DNA from: Nitrospinaceae bacterium
GTDB taxonomy: Bacteria > Nitrospinota > Nitrospinia > Nitrospinales > VA-1
Reading direction: 5' to 3'
DNA: 5,777 bases
Assembly: GCA_012961055.1 (NCBI GenBank)
Contig: DUAA01000255.1
Location: 534-6,310 of the forward strand
Below, one piece after another: positions 1 through 5,777 of the stretch. The position numbers and the translations under genes are program-made. Each line of letters begins with the position of its first letter. The stretch's first letter is position 1. A model generated the notes under the pieces. It did no database searches, was not told the origin of the DNA, and was given only the letters and a program-made list of their open reading frames with translations.

Positions 1-408
1 CCCGGTTAATGGTTTTTCTGAAACCGATTGTTGCCTCTGCGTTGAAACAACAGGTTGCCGCGATGATGATGAAGTTCTACCATTCCCACGGTTGGATCTA
101 TCCTGGCAGGGAGGTTTCCCTCCGCCTTGACCGTTCGGGGTACTGCCATTTCTACGTTTTTGACGGTAAGGGTTCTTGGCGTTTTGTGGTCTGCGGTTAT
201 TGGTGCCACCCGGTTTACTATTGCTCGCTACAGTAAGGTGCGAGGTCAACGCTGTAGAAGCTGAAGCGCTAGAGGATACCCATGGGTGAATTCCACCTGT
301 TCTGGAACCCGCATTTGGGTTTTGTTTTCTTCCGGATGGTTTTCCCTGGCGGTTCTGAGGTTTTCTTGGATTACCTCCATTTTTTCGGAAAGAGCCTGGT
401 CTGTTCAA
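1..408 (-). CDS. Highly basic low-complexity protein, N-terminal part (3' end outside window)
   Basis: I do not recognise this gene. The frame is open for 136 codons from a TTG at 408-406 to the left edge. I chose TTG because an AGGAG Shine-Dalgarno (420-416) sits 7 nt upstream and no ATG or GTG in this frame precedes it back to the TAA at 489-487. By hand count the visible protein has about 25 Lys/Arg against 2 Asp/Glu. It is dominated by Gly, Asn, Ser, Pro and Gln, with a four-Ser run (residues 113-116) from a TCA repeat. It shows no signal peptide, membrane segment or folded domain, so it looks intrinsically disordered. Such tails often precede RNA-binding enzymes, for example RsuA/RluB-type pseudouridine synthases or SpoU methyltransferases; that is only a guess, as any folded domain would lie beyond base 1. 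It follows pepF on the same strand. An overlapping GTG frame (209-6) is the main alternative but is shorter. Confidence 0.62.
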   Translation of the reverse strand, partial: MNRPGSFRKNGGNPRKPQNRQGKPSGRKQNPNAGSRTGGIHPWVSSSASASTALTSHLTVASNSKPGGTNNRRPQNAKNPYRQKRRNGSTPNGQGGGKPPCQDRSNRGNGRTSSSSRQPVVSTQRQQSVSEKPLTG

Positions 409-443
409 AACAGTACTCCTGTAATAATGGTGTAAAGTGTCAT
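405..443 (-). CDS. Possible 12-residue leader ORF overlapping the downstream TTG start
   Basis: An ATG at 443-441 opens a 12-codon frame, MTLYTIITGVLF, ending in TGA at 407-405. The stop overlaps the TTG start of the next gene as TTGA, the geometry of translational coupling. A purine-rich AGAGGA (460-455) lies 11 nt before the ATG, a rather long spacing. The peptide is hydrophobic and has no run of one amino acid that would indicate classical attenuation. It may be a coupling leader or chance; no homology can be judged at this length. Confidence 0.22.
   Translation of the reverse strand: MTLYTIITGVLF
416..420 (-). promoter_or_regulatory. Shine-Dalgarno AGGAG that decides the TTG start
   Basis: AGGAG on the minus strand lies 7 nt upstream of the TTG at 408-406. 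It is the best-formed ribosome binding site in the window and the main reason for preferring this non-ATG start. Confidence 0.6.
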
Positions 444-489
444 GATTGTAAGTATCCTCTTTATTGTTGAATAATATTCTTTGGTTTTA

Positions 490-2304
490 TTAGAGATTCG
501 AAGTTAATTGTTCAAGTTCATCGACCAATGTGGAGAATTTTTCCAACGCGGTTCGAACCGGCTCCGGTGAAAGCATATCAACTCCGGCAGATTTCAGCAG
601 GTCTATCGGGTATTTTGAGCCCCCTGATTTCAAAAAACCCAAGTAGTCGTTCAGTTCCGTCTTTCCCCCTGAAATAACCCTATCTGTCAGAGCGTATGCG
701 GCAGAAATACCTGTAGCATATTTATAAACATAAAAGCTGAAATAAAAATGTGGGATACGAAAACATTCCAAATGCAGGCAGTCATCCAAAACCACCTCAG
801 GTCCAAAATAAAGTTCCAGAAGACCGATATATATCTTTTTAAAAGTTTCCAGTGTCAACGGTTCATTACACTCAGCCGCCTCATACACCCGATGCTCGAA
901 TTCTGCAAACATAGTCTGACGATATAAGGTTCCGCGAAAATTATCGATCTCTCGACAAAGCAGATATATTCGCATATCCAATTCAATATCCTGGCTCATA
1001 AAATGCCTAGTTAATAGGGCTTCGTTAAAGGTGGAAGCCACCTCAGCCACAAAAATAGTGTAATCGGAATATAAGTAAGGCTGGTTTTTCCTGGAATAAA
1101 GTGAATGCATCGAATGTCCCGCTTCATGAGCCAGCGTATAAACACTATTGATATTGTCTTCTCTGAAGTTCATAAGAATGAACGGATTCGAATCGTAGCA
1201 CCCTGACGAATAAGCTCCACTACGTTTGCCCTTATTTTCGTACCGATCTGTCCAACGGTCAGATATCAATCCACGTGTCACTTGTTCAACATACTCCTCA
1301 CCCAATGGGCTTAAAGCCGCTTGAATCTCTTTTGCAGCCTGTTCGAATGGCATATGCCAGTTAATTCCTTCCACAATCGGAACACTGCAATCGTACATAT
1401 GCAATTCATCAAGCTTTAACAGACGTTTTCTCAATCCAAAATATTTATAGAGAGGCCTCAGGTTCTGGTGTACCGCATCAATCAAGTTGTCATAAACCTG
1501 CACGGGGATGTTTTCCGAAAACAACGTCTTGGCCCTATAACTGGAAAATTTTTTGGCTCGGGAATAAAATAAATCCTTTTTAATGCTCCCGGCCAGCAAA
1601 GTCGAATAGGTATATTGATGCGATTCATAGGCTTTGTAGTAGGTATGAAATGCCTCCTGCCTGACCCGGCGATCATAATTCTGTAAAAGGCTCTGGAAGT
1701 TTCCATGTGTGAGAGAAACCTGTTCCCCGTTTTCATCCTCAATAGCACCCAGTTGCAAGTCGGCGTTGTCAAGCATATCAAACGCATCCCGCATAGATCG
1801 TCCCATTTCCCCGGAAGCAGCTAGAAGCGCCTCTTCCTTTTCAGAGAGGGTGTAATCCCGGTAACGCAAAATCTGCTCTAGATGGAATCGGTAAAAACCC
1901 AATTCTTTTTCAGCCAAAAATCCCTGCACCTTATCCTCAGGGATAGACATGATTTCCGACCTAATAAAACTGGAAGCCTTGCTCGCTTCATTCACCAGCA
2001 TCATTACCTTTTCAAAGTTTCTCTGATAAAGATTGTTGGTTTTATCCTCATCATTTTTGAGATGTGCAAAGGTATAAAGTTTTTCCAACGAACGGGAGAA
2101 GGTCATATCAAACTCCAGACATGACCAGAGTTGAAGCGCTGACTTCCCAAGGGTGCCAGCAAAGGAAGCATATTTTTTCACATCCACTTCCAATTCTTTC
2201 AACTCTGTATTCCACCCATCATCCGATGAATATAATCCTGACAAGTCCCATTGGAATGCAACAGGAACTTCATTTCGTGCCGGGTTTTCTGTTCTTGCGT
2301 CCAT
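490..2304 (-). CDS. pepF: Oligoendopeptidase F (M3 family zinc metallopeptidase)
   Basis: This cytosolic zinc peptidase of the M3B/PepF family cleaves short peptides and is thought to recycle peptides from protein turnover. The 604 residues match the usual family length of about 600. The zinc site is HEAGH at 393-397, with Glu394 the catalytic base. The third ligand is most likely Glu421 in AEVASTFNE, with the 28-residue spacing I recall for PepF. Upstream is the family block GAYSSGCYDSNPFILMNF (363-380). Downstream is RIPHFYFSFYVYKYATG (516-532), whose His and Tyr residues line the substrate site in relatives. The N-terminal helical region (about 20-200) is of PepF_N type. The ATG at 2304 puts the typical FQWDLSGLY segment 17 residues in, and no other start fits better, although no Shine-Dalgarno precedes it. 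It ends with tandem TAA TAA. valS lies 50 bp upstream on the same strand, so co-transcription is plausible. No signal peptide and no damage are seen. Confidence 0.96.
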   Translation of the reverse strand: MDARTENPARNEVPVAFQWDLSGLYSSDDGWNTELKELEVDVKKYASFAGTLGKSALQLWSCLEFDMTFSRSLEKLYTFAHLKNDEDKTNNLYQRNFEKVMMLVNEASKASSFIRSEIMSIPEDKVQGFLAEKELGFYRFHLEQILRYRDYTLSEKEEALLAASGEMGRSMRDAFDMLDNADLQLGAIEDENGEQVSLTHGNFQSLLQNYDRRVRQEAFHTYYKAYESHQYTYSTLLAGSIKKDLFYSRAKKFSSYRAKTLFSENIPVQVYDNLIDAVHQNLRPLYKYFGLRKRLLKLDELHMYDCSVPIVEGINWHMPFEQAAKEIQAALSPLGEEYVEQVTRGLISDRWTDRYENKGKRSGAYSSGCYDSNPFILMNFREDNINSVYTLAHEAGHSMHSLYSRKNQPYLYSDYTIFVAEVASTFNEALLTRHFMSQDIELDMRIYLLCREIDNFRGTLYRQTMFAEFEHRVYEAAECNEPLTLETFKKIYIGLLELYFGPEVVLDDCLHLECFRIPHFYFSFYVYKYATGISAAYALTDRVISGGKTELNDYLGFLKSGGSKYPIDLLKSAGVDMLSPEPVRTALEKFSTLVDELEQLTSNL

Positions 2305-2312
2305 AATTAAAA

Positions 2313-2337
2313 TAGGGTGGAAAGTTTAATTTCCCTA
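2313..2337 (-). terminator. Weak imperfect hairpin between valS and pepF
   Basis: Reading the minus strand, TAGGG (2337-2333) can pair with CCCTA (2317-2313), and AAA with TTT inside it, leaving a CCA bulge and a TTAAAC loop; TTTT then follows at 2312-2309. The stem is short and AT-rich inside, and the T-run is only four long, so it is at best a leaky terminator or a 3'-end stabiliser for valS mRNA. It ends 8 nt before the pepF ATG and occupies the place where a ribosome binding site would be expected. The pairing is seen in sequence; the function is inferred and could be chance. Confidence 0.22.
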
Positions 2338-2354
2338 AAGGCGACCAACATACT

Positions 2355-5006
2355 TTACTGAATTGCCTGTTCTATTGTTTGCAAATGAACTTCAAGCTTG
2401 ACCTGTTTTTCAGAAAGGGTAGCTTTCCTTTTTTCATCTTTCTCGATGACTTCGGCAGGCGCCTTCTTCACAAAATTCGGGTTGGAGAGTTTCTTGTCTA
2501 GAAATATGAGGTCTTTTTTAATTTTTTTCAACTCTTTTTTCACACGATTCTTTTCTTCCTCAAAATCCATCAACCCTTCAAGTGGAATAATTAGGTCCAT
2601 TCCGCCCAAAACCGATGATGCCGAGACCTTGATTTTTTCGATATCCGGGCCTATGGAAATCTGACCAACACGGGCTAAGTCATGGATAAAGCCGGAATGT
2701 TTATTCAAAGTAGCTTCCAAATCAGCATGACTAGTTTTGATTAACGCGTTTAATTTCAAGCCTGGATTTAAATTCATCTCTCCACGGATATTTCGTATTC
2801 CAGTAATGACTTCCATTACTTTTCCCATATCATATTCAACCTTGCTGTCACTTTTCTCGGGTTTAAAATCAGGAAATGCGCTGACCATAATGCTTGAGCC
2901 ATCTTTAGGCAGTTTCTGCCATATCTCTTCAGTGATAAATGGCATAAACGGGTGCAGAAGTTTCAGAGCCGATTCCAACACATGCAGAAGAACATTCTGC
3001 GTCCCAATTTTTTCAAGGCCATCCACAGCTAAGCGGGATTTTGCAAACTCAATATACCAGTCACAATATTCATTCCAGATAAACCTATATACAGCCAGCG
3101 CAGCATCGTTGAACTTAAAAACTTCCAGAGCCTGGTTGACTTCTTGCGTGGTAGCATTCAATCGACTCAATATCCATCGATCCGCAATGGACTTCTGGGA
3201 CTTGTCATCCAACTGGCAAGTTCCTTCATAACCCTCCAAATTCATAAACACAAATCGGGAAGCGTTCCAGAGTTTATTGCAAAAATTTCGGTAACCTTCA
3301 ATGCGGTCTTCATCCAGTTTAATATCCCGACCTTGAGCAGCAAAAGCGGCCAGTGTAAAGCGTAGTGCATCGGTCCCGTATTGCTCCATGACTTCCAGTG
3401 GGTCAATCACATTCCCTTTTGTTTTACTCATTTTCTGACCTTCCGCGTCACGGATCAGGGCATGAATATAAACTTTGCGAAAAGGCACATCATCCATGAA
3501 CTTGATCCCCATCATGATCATACGCGCCACCCAGAAAAACAAAATGTCGAATCCCGTACATAGAACCGAAGTCGGGTAAAACTTTTCCAGGGTTTCCGTT
3601 TTTTCCGGCCAGCCTAATGTAGTAAACGGCCAGAGCGCCGAACTAAACCAAGTGTCTAGCACATCGGTTTCCTGTTCCAAATTTGTAGAGGAACAGGACG
3701 AACAAGTTGTAGGCGTTTCTCGGGCAACTTGCACTTCACCACAGGCTTTACAAGTCCAAGCAGGGATTTGGTGACCCCACCAGATTTGCCGGGATATGCA
3801 CCAGTCGCGAATATTTTCCATCCATTCAAAATACGTATTTTCCCAAAATTTAGGAATAATTTGTATAGAACCATTTCTTACCGCTTCCATTGCAGGCTCT
3901 GCTAAAGGCTTGGCTTTTACAAACCATTGCTTAGACAAATAAGGTTCGACCACTGTTTTACATCGGTAGCAATGGCCTACAGAATGATCAAGGTCTTCTA
4001 TTTTCAAAAGGATCCCTGCATCTTTTAAATCCTGCACCAGCTTCTTGCGGCATTCGAAGCGATCCATTCCTTCATATGCCTGTCCGGCCTCAACGTTCAT
4101 AGTGCCATTGGGAGCCATCACATTGACCGAAGGAAGGTCATGACGCCGCCCAATTTCAAAATCATTGGGATCATGAGCAGGGGTCACCTTAAGAGCTCCT
4201 GTGCCGAAAGAGGTATCGACATACTTGTCTTCAATCAGCGGAATTTCTCTGTTCACTATTGGCAAGATCAAAATCTTGCCTTTGAATTTCGTATAACGTT
4301 CATCCTCTGGGTTGACCGCTACCGCTGTATCTCCCAGCATGGTTTCTGGGCGGGTGGTAGCAATCGTGAGAAAACCCTCGCCTTCTTTAAACGGATATTT
4401 CAAGTGATACAGGTGGCCTTGCGTGTCCTTATGTTCCACCTCCAGATCAGAAAGCGCCGTTTGGCAACGAGGACACCAGTTGATGATATAGTCGCCTTTA
4501 TAAATCAATCCCTCTTCATAAAGCGTAACGAAAACCTCGCGAACCGCTTTGGACAAACCTTCGTCCATAGTAAAGCGGTCCCTCTGCCAATCCAGTGAAC
4601 TGCCAAATTTTTTCAATTGTTCCGTGATGGCTCCGCCCGATTCGTTACGCCACTTCCATACCCGTTCTACAAACGCATCACGACCTAGAGCCTGTCGGTC
4701 AGTTCCTTCTGCATGCAATTGACGCTCGACTACATTCTGTGTGGCGATTCCTGCATGGTCCGTGCCCGGCTGCCATAGGGCATTGAAACCTTGCATGCGT
4801 TTCCAGCGAATCAGGATATCCTGCAGGGTACAGTTGAAGGCATGGCCTATGTGCAAACGACCCGTAATATTAGGAGGAGGTATGACAATAGTAAAGGGTG
4901 GCCGAGCTAGCGTCTCATCGGCATGAAATAAATTTTTTTCCTGCCAGAATTTTCCCCAGCGTTTTTCCACTTCTTCCGGCTCGTAATGTTTATCCAGTTG
5001 AATCAT
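2355..5006 (-). CDS. valS: Valyl-tRNA synthetase
   Basis: This class Ia aminoacyl-tRNA synthetase charges tRNA-Val with valine in the cytoplasm and removes misactivated threonine. The 883 residues are normal for bacteria. In order: PPPNITGRLHIGHA with the HIGH signature at 52-55; GTDHAG at 81-86; the CP1 editing domain with TTRPETMLGDTAV (217-229) and HDPND (278-282); and the KMSKT loop at 525-529. Cysteine pairs C178/C181 with C346/C349, and C419/C422 with C435/C438, match the two zinc sites known in ValRS. The anticodon-binding domain spans roughly 610-760. A charged coiled-coil arm (about 815-880) ends the protein, as expected for ValRS and distinguishing it from IleRS and LeuRS. The ATG at 5006 gives the usual short N-terminus before YEPEEVEKRW. 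Ribosome binding is weak, with only AGAG 14 nt upstream. A 234-bp gap precedes it and pepF follows 50 bp later. Nothing is missing or broken. Confidence 0.98.
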   Translation of the reverse strand: MIQLDKHYEPEEVEKRWGKFWQEKNLFHADETLARPPFTIVIPPPNITGRLHIGHAFNCTLQDILIRWKRMQGFNALWQPGTDHAGIATQNVVERQLHAEGTDRQALGRDAFVERVWKWRNESGGAITEQLKKFGSSLDWQRDRFTMDEGLSKAVREVFVTLYEEGLIYKGDYIINWCPRCQTALSDLEVEHKDTQGHLYHLKYPFKEGEGFLTIATTRPETMLGDTAVAVNPEDERYTKFKGKILILPIVNREIPLIEDKYVDTSFGTGALKVTPAHDPNDFEIGRRHDLPSVNVMAPNGTMNVEAGQAYEGMDRFECRKKLVQDLKDAGILLKIEDLDHSVGHCYRCKTVVEPYLSKQWFVKAKPLAEPAMEAVRNGSIQIIPKFWENTYFEWMENIRDWCISRQIWWGHQIPAWTCKACGEVQVARETPTTCSSCSSTNLEQETDVLDTWFSSALWPFTTLGWPEKTETLEKFYPTSVLCTGFDILFFWVARMIMMGIKFMDDVPFRKVYIHALIRDAEGQKMSKTKGNVIDPLEVMEQYGTDALRFTLAAFAAQGRDIKLDEDRIEGYRNFCNKLWNASRFVFMNLEGYEGTCQLDDKSQKSIADRWILSRLNATTQEVNQALEVFKFNDAALAVYRFIWNEYCDWYIEFAKSRLAVDGLEKIGTQNVLLHVLESALKLLHPFMPFITEEIWQKLPKDGSSIMVSAFPDFKPEKSDSKVEYDMGKVMEVITGIRNIRGEMNLNPGLKLNALIKTSHADLEATLNKHSGFIHDLARVGQISIGPDIEKIKVSASSVLGGMDLIIPLEGLMDFEEEKNRVKKELKKIKKDLIFLDKKLSNPNFVKKAPAEVIEKDEKRKATLSEKQVKLEVHLQTIEQAIQ

Positions 5007-5033
5007 TCGATGACATTATTCTCTAAAGGCAAA

Positions 5034-5154
5034 AATAAAAAATACCCTCCTCGTCCGCTTTGCCCTACACGAACATGGCGAGCTTTGGTGTTGATCTGTC
5101 AGGGAACGCTGTGCAGTTTTCTTCAGCCTTCATCCCCTGTAGGAATAAAAAATA
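5034..5154. repeat. 99-bp GC-richer block bounded by 11-bp perfect direct repeats
   Basis: On the minus strand TATTTTTTATT occurs at 5154-5144 and again at 5044-5034, with start points exactly 110 bp apart. The 99 bp between them (5143-5045) are about 56% GC by hand count, against the AT-rich repeats themselves. The arrangement resembles a small non-autonomous insertion with target-site duplication. However, the block's ends, CCTACAGGGG and GAGGAGGG, are not convincing terminal inverted repeats, and the 11-mer is low in complexity, so chance recurrence is possible. Inside, CCTACA (5142-5137) can pair with TGTAGG (5069-5064), and GCTG (5127-5124) with CAGC (5112-5109), giving a possible weak fold in RNA read towards valS. 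Confidence 0.35.
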
Positions 5155-5159
5155 TTATA
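5154..5159 (-). promoter_or_regulatory. Candidate -10 box (TATAAT) for valS
   Basis: A perfect TATAAT reads on the minus strand about 150 nt before the valS ATG. No TTGACA-like -35 lies 16-18 nt upstream (the region reads near GCCCAT) and no extended -10 TG is present, so support rests on one hexamer in an AT-rich patch. If used, transcription would start near 5147 and the leader would include the whole GC-richer block. Confidence 0.25.
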
Positions 5160-5240
5160 TTTCGGTTAGCAATAGGTATGGGCGACAGTCCTTACTACGT
5201 TTCAATCCAGTGCCGAGGGATCGATCGCTAATGAGACCCG

Positions 5241-5777
5241 TTAAAACATATCCCGCTTTTTAATCTTTTCGATTTCCTCTCGAATCACTTGGCGAGCAAT
5301 TTCCGGCATAACCTCCCTCACCACCTCACGGATAGTTTGTAAAATCACATCCGACAATCCGGAAACTTCTTTTTCCAGAGCAGAACCCAACGATCTTTGC
5401 AATAACGGATTCACCTTATCAGCAATCGTCTGAGCAAATAAATTGTTTTCAGAATCGTGACCCAAATTATCCGAACAAAAATTTTCTTGCAGGGAATTCA
5501 TTTCCCCACTTTGATCAGACAAATCGGAAATATAATCCAGACTTCCTTTAACATCTTCTGACGTTAAAGGGCGCTTACCCACCTCAGAAAACGTGCCGGG
5601 GGCAATACACTCCAAAAGGTCTTTCGGTTCGGGAATAATCCCACCCATCGATGATAATTCAGCAGTATCAGCTATCTCTTTTTGATGAGCCGGACCCCCA
5701 GCCCTCACAATCTCTTTAAAAGAGGAGTCCAAATCTTCCATATTATCAAGTTTACGTTGGCGAACCTCCGCAAAAAT
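5241..5777 (-). CDS. Protein with PopZ-like C-terminal helices, C-terminal part (5' end outside window)
   Basis: I do not recognise the full gene. The frame is open from the right edge to TAA at 5243-5241, giving 178 visible residues. An in-frame ATG at 5741 exists but has no ribosome binding site, and the 12 codons before it are open and protein-like, so I read the gene as truncated by the window. Numbering from that Met, residues 1-100 are acidic, rich in Ser, Asp, Glu and Gly, and probably disordered. Residues about 101-162 are helical and amphipathic, ending in REVVREVMPEIARQVIREEI and EKIKK. This two-helix, proline-joined, charge-rich tail resembles the C-terminus of PopZ (DUF2497), a polar scaffold protein, and tails on some delta-proteobacterial response-regulator-like proteins. 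That likeness is from memory and short, so polar organisation or signalling is only a hypothesis. valS follows after 234 bp on the same strand. No membrane segment is seen. Confidence 0.75.
   Translation of the reverse strand: MFAEVRQRKLDNMEDLDSSFKEIVRAGGPAHQKEIADTAELSSMGGIIPEPKDLLECIAPGTFSEVGKRPLTSEDVKGSLDYISDLSDQSGEMNSLQENFCSDNLGHDSENNLFAQTIADKVNPLLQRSLGSALEKEVSGLSDVILQTIREVVREVMPEIARQVIREEIEKIKKRDMF

Larger units (their letters stand above)
5007..5240. other. 234-bp non-coding gap upstream of valS
   Basis: This stretch separates the stop of the upstream gene from the valS start. Short plus-strand frames cross it, but they lack family features and run into the ends of the minus-strand genes, so I treat it as non-coding. 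It has no strong Rho-independent terminator for the upstream gene. It has a TATAAT-like box near 5159-5154, AT-rich patches at both sides, and a GC-richer block at 5045-5143. I found no T-box motif (AGGGTGGNACCGCG) or other recognisable riboswitch. It most likely carries the valS promoter and a leader of about 140 nt. Confidence 0.6.

Noticed and set aside
6..209. GTG-initiated 67-residue minus-strand frame overlapping the basic protein
   Set aside because: It lies inside the longer frame that is open for more than 160 codons and has a good Shine-Dalgarno at its TTG. The overlapping frame has no family features.
9..470. Two short plus-strand frames (9-236 and 282-470)
   Set aside because: They are antisense to the basic protein's coding region and are better explained as shadows of its biased composition. 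No domain or ribosome binding site supports them.
472..482. Palindrome GAATATTATTC just after the pepF stop, considered as terminator
   Set aside because: The arms are four to five AT-rich pairs with almost no loop and no following T-run, so it cannot form a useful terminator.
1482..1787. 101-residue minus-strand frame inside pepF, considered as a frameshift or nested gene
   Set aside because: The pepF frame is intact and family-like through this interval, so the second frame is a shadow.
4990..5016. Eight-codon upstream ORF (MSSNDSTG) overlapping the valS start out of frame
   Set aside because: It is too short and has only AGAG before it. An out-of-frame ATG this close to a start is common by chance.
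5219..5226. GATCGATC palindrome after the stop of the upstream gene
   Set aside because: An isolated eight-base palindrome without repeats or a known binding-site context is expected by chance.
5007..5240. T-box riboswitch for valS
   Set aside because: No AGGGTGGNACCGCG-type antiterminator sequence and no terminator hairpin with T-run precede the start codon.
4986..5263. Two overlapping plus-strand frames across the valS upstream gap
   Set aside because: Both run into the ends of the flanking minus-strand genes, overlap each other in different frames and have no recognisable motif. A short coding gene is not excluded but not supported.

Overview
The window reads as ordinary bacterial chromosome of moderate GC (mid-40s percent by eye). 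All supported genes lie on the minus strand, so the biological reading order runs from base 5777 down to base 1. The two complete genes are housekeeping enzymes: valyl-tRNA synthetase (valS) and an M3-family zinc oligopeptidase (pepF). Their proteins, plus an upstream protein with a PopZ-like or delta-proteobacterial type C-terminal helix, suggest a Gram-negative lineage near the former Deltaproteobacteria or Nitrospinota. This placement rests on sequence feel only and is weak. No rRNA, tRNA, CRISPR array, transposase or phage gene is visible.

Layout in transcription order. (1) 5777-5241: the 3' part of a gene of unknown function. It is acidic and low in recognisable domains until a C-terminal pair of amphipathic helices resembling the PopZ/DUF2497 tail; its 5' end lies outside the window. 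(2) 5240-5007: a 234-bp non-coding gap. It holds a TATAAT-like box and a 99-bp, roughly 56% GC block bounded by two perfect copies of the 11-mer TATTTTTTATT. (3) 5006-2355: valS, complete, with all catalytic, editing and zinc motifs. (4) 2354-2305: a 50-bp gap with an imperfect hairpin. (5) 2304-490: pepF, complete, with an intact HExxH...E zinc site. (6) 489-409: a short gap with a possible 12-residue leader ORF. (7) 408-1: the 5' part of a gene encoding an extremely basic, Gly/Asn/Ser/Pro/Gln-rich protein. It uses a TTG start with a good Shine-Dalgarno sequence and runs off the left edge. It is easily missed because of the non-ATG start and missing 3' end.

valS and pepF may be co-transcribed, being same-strand and 50 bp apart without a strong terminator. 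The basic protein may follow in the same transcript. No functional link between protein synthesis (ValRS), peptide turnover (PepF) and the two flanking proteins can be shown from sequence. I see no clear novel biological system. The points most worth a second look are the bounded GC-rich block ahead of valS, the basic low-complexity protein with its TTGA-overlapping leader ORF, and the PopZ-like tail protein.
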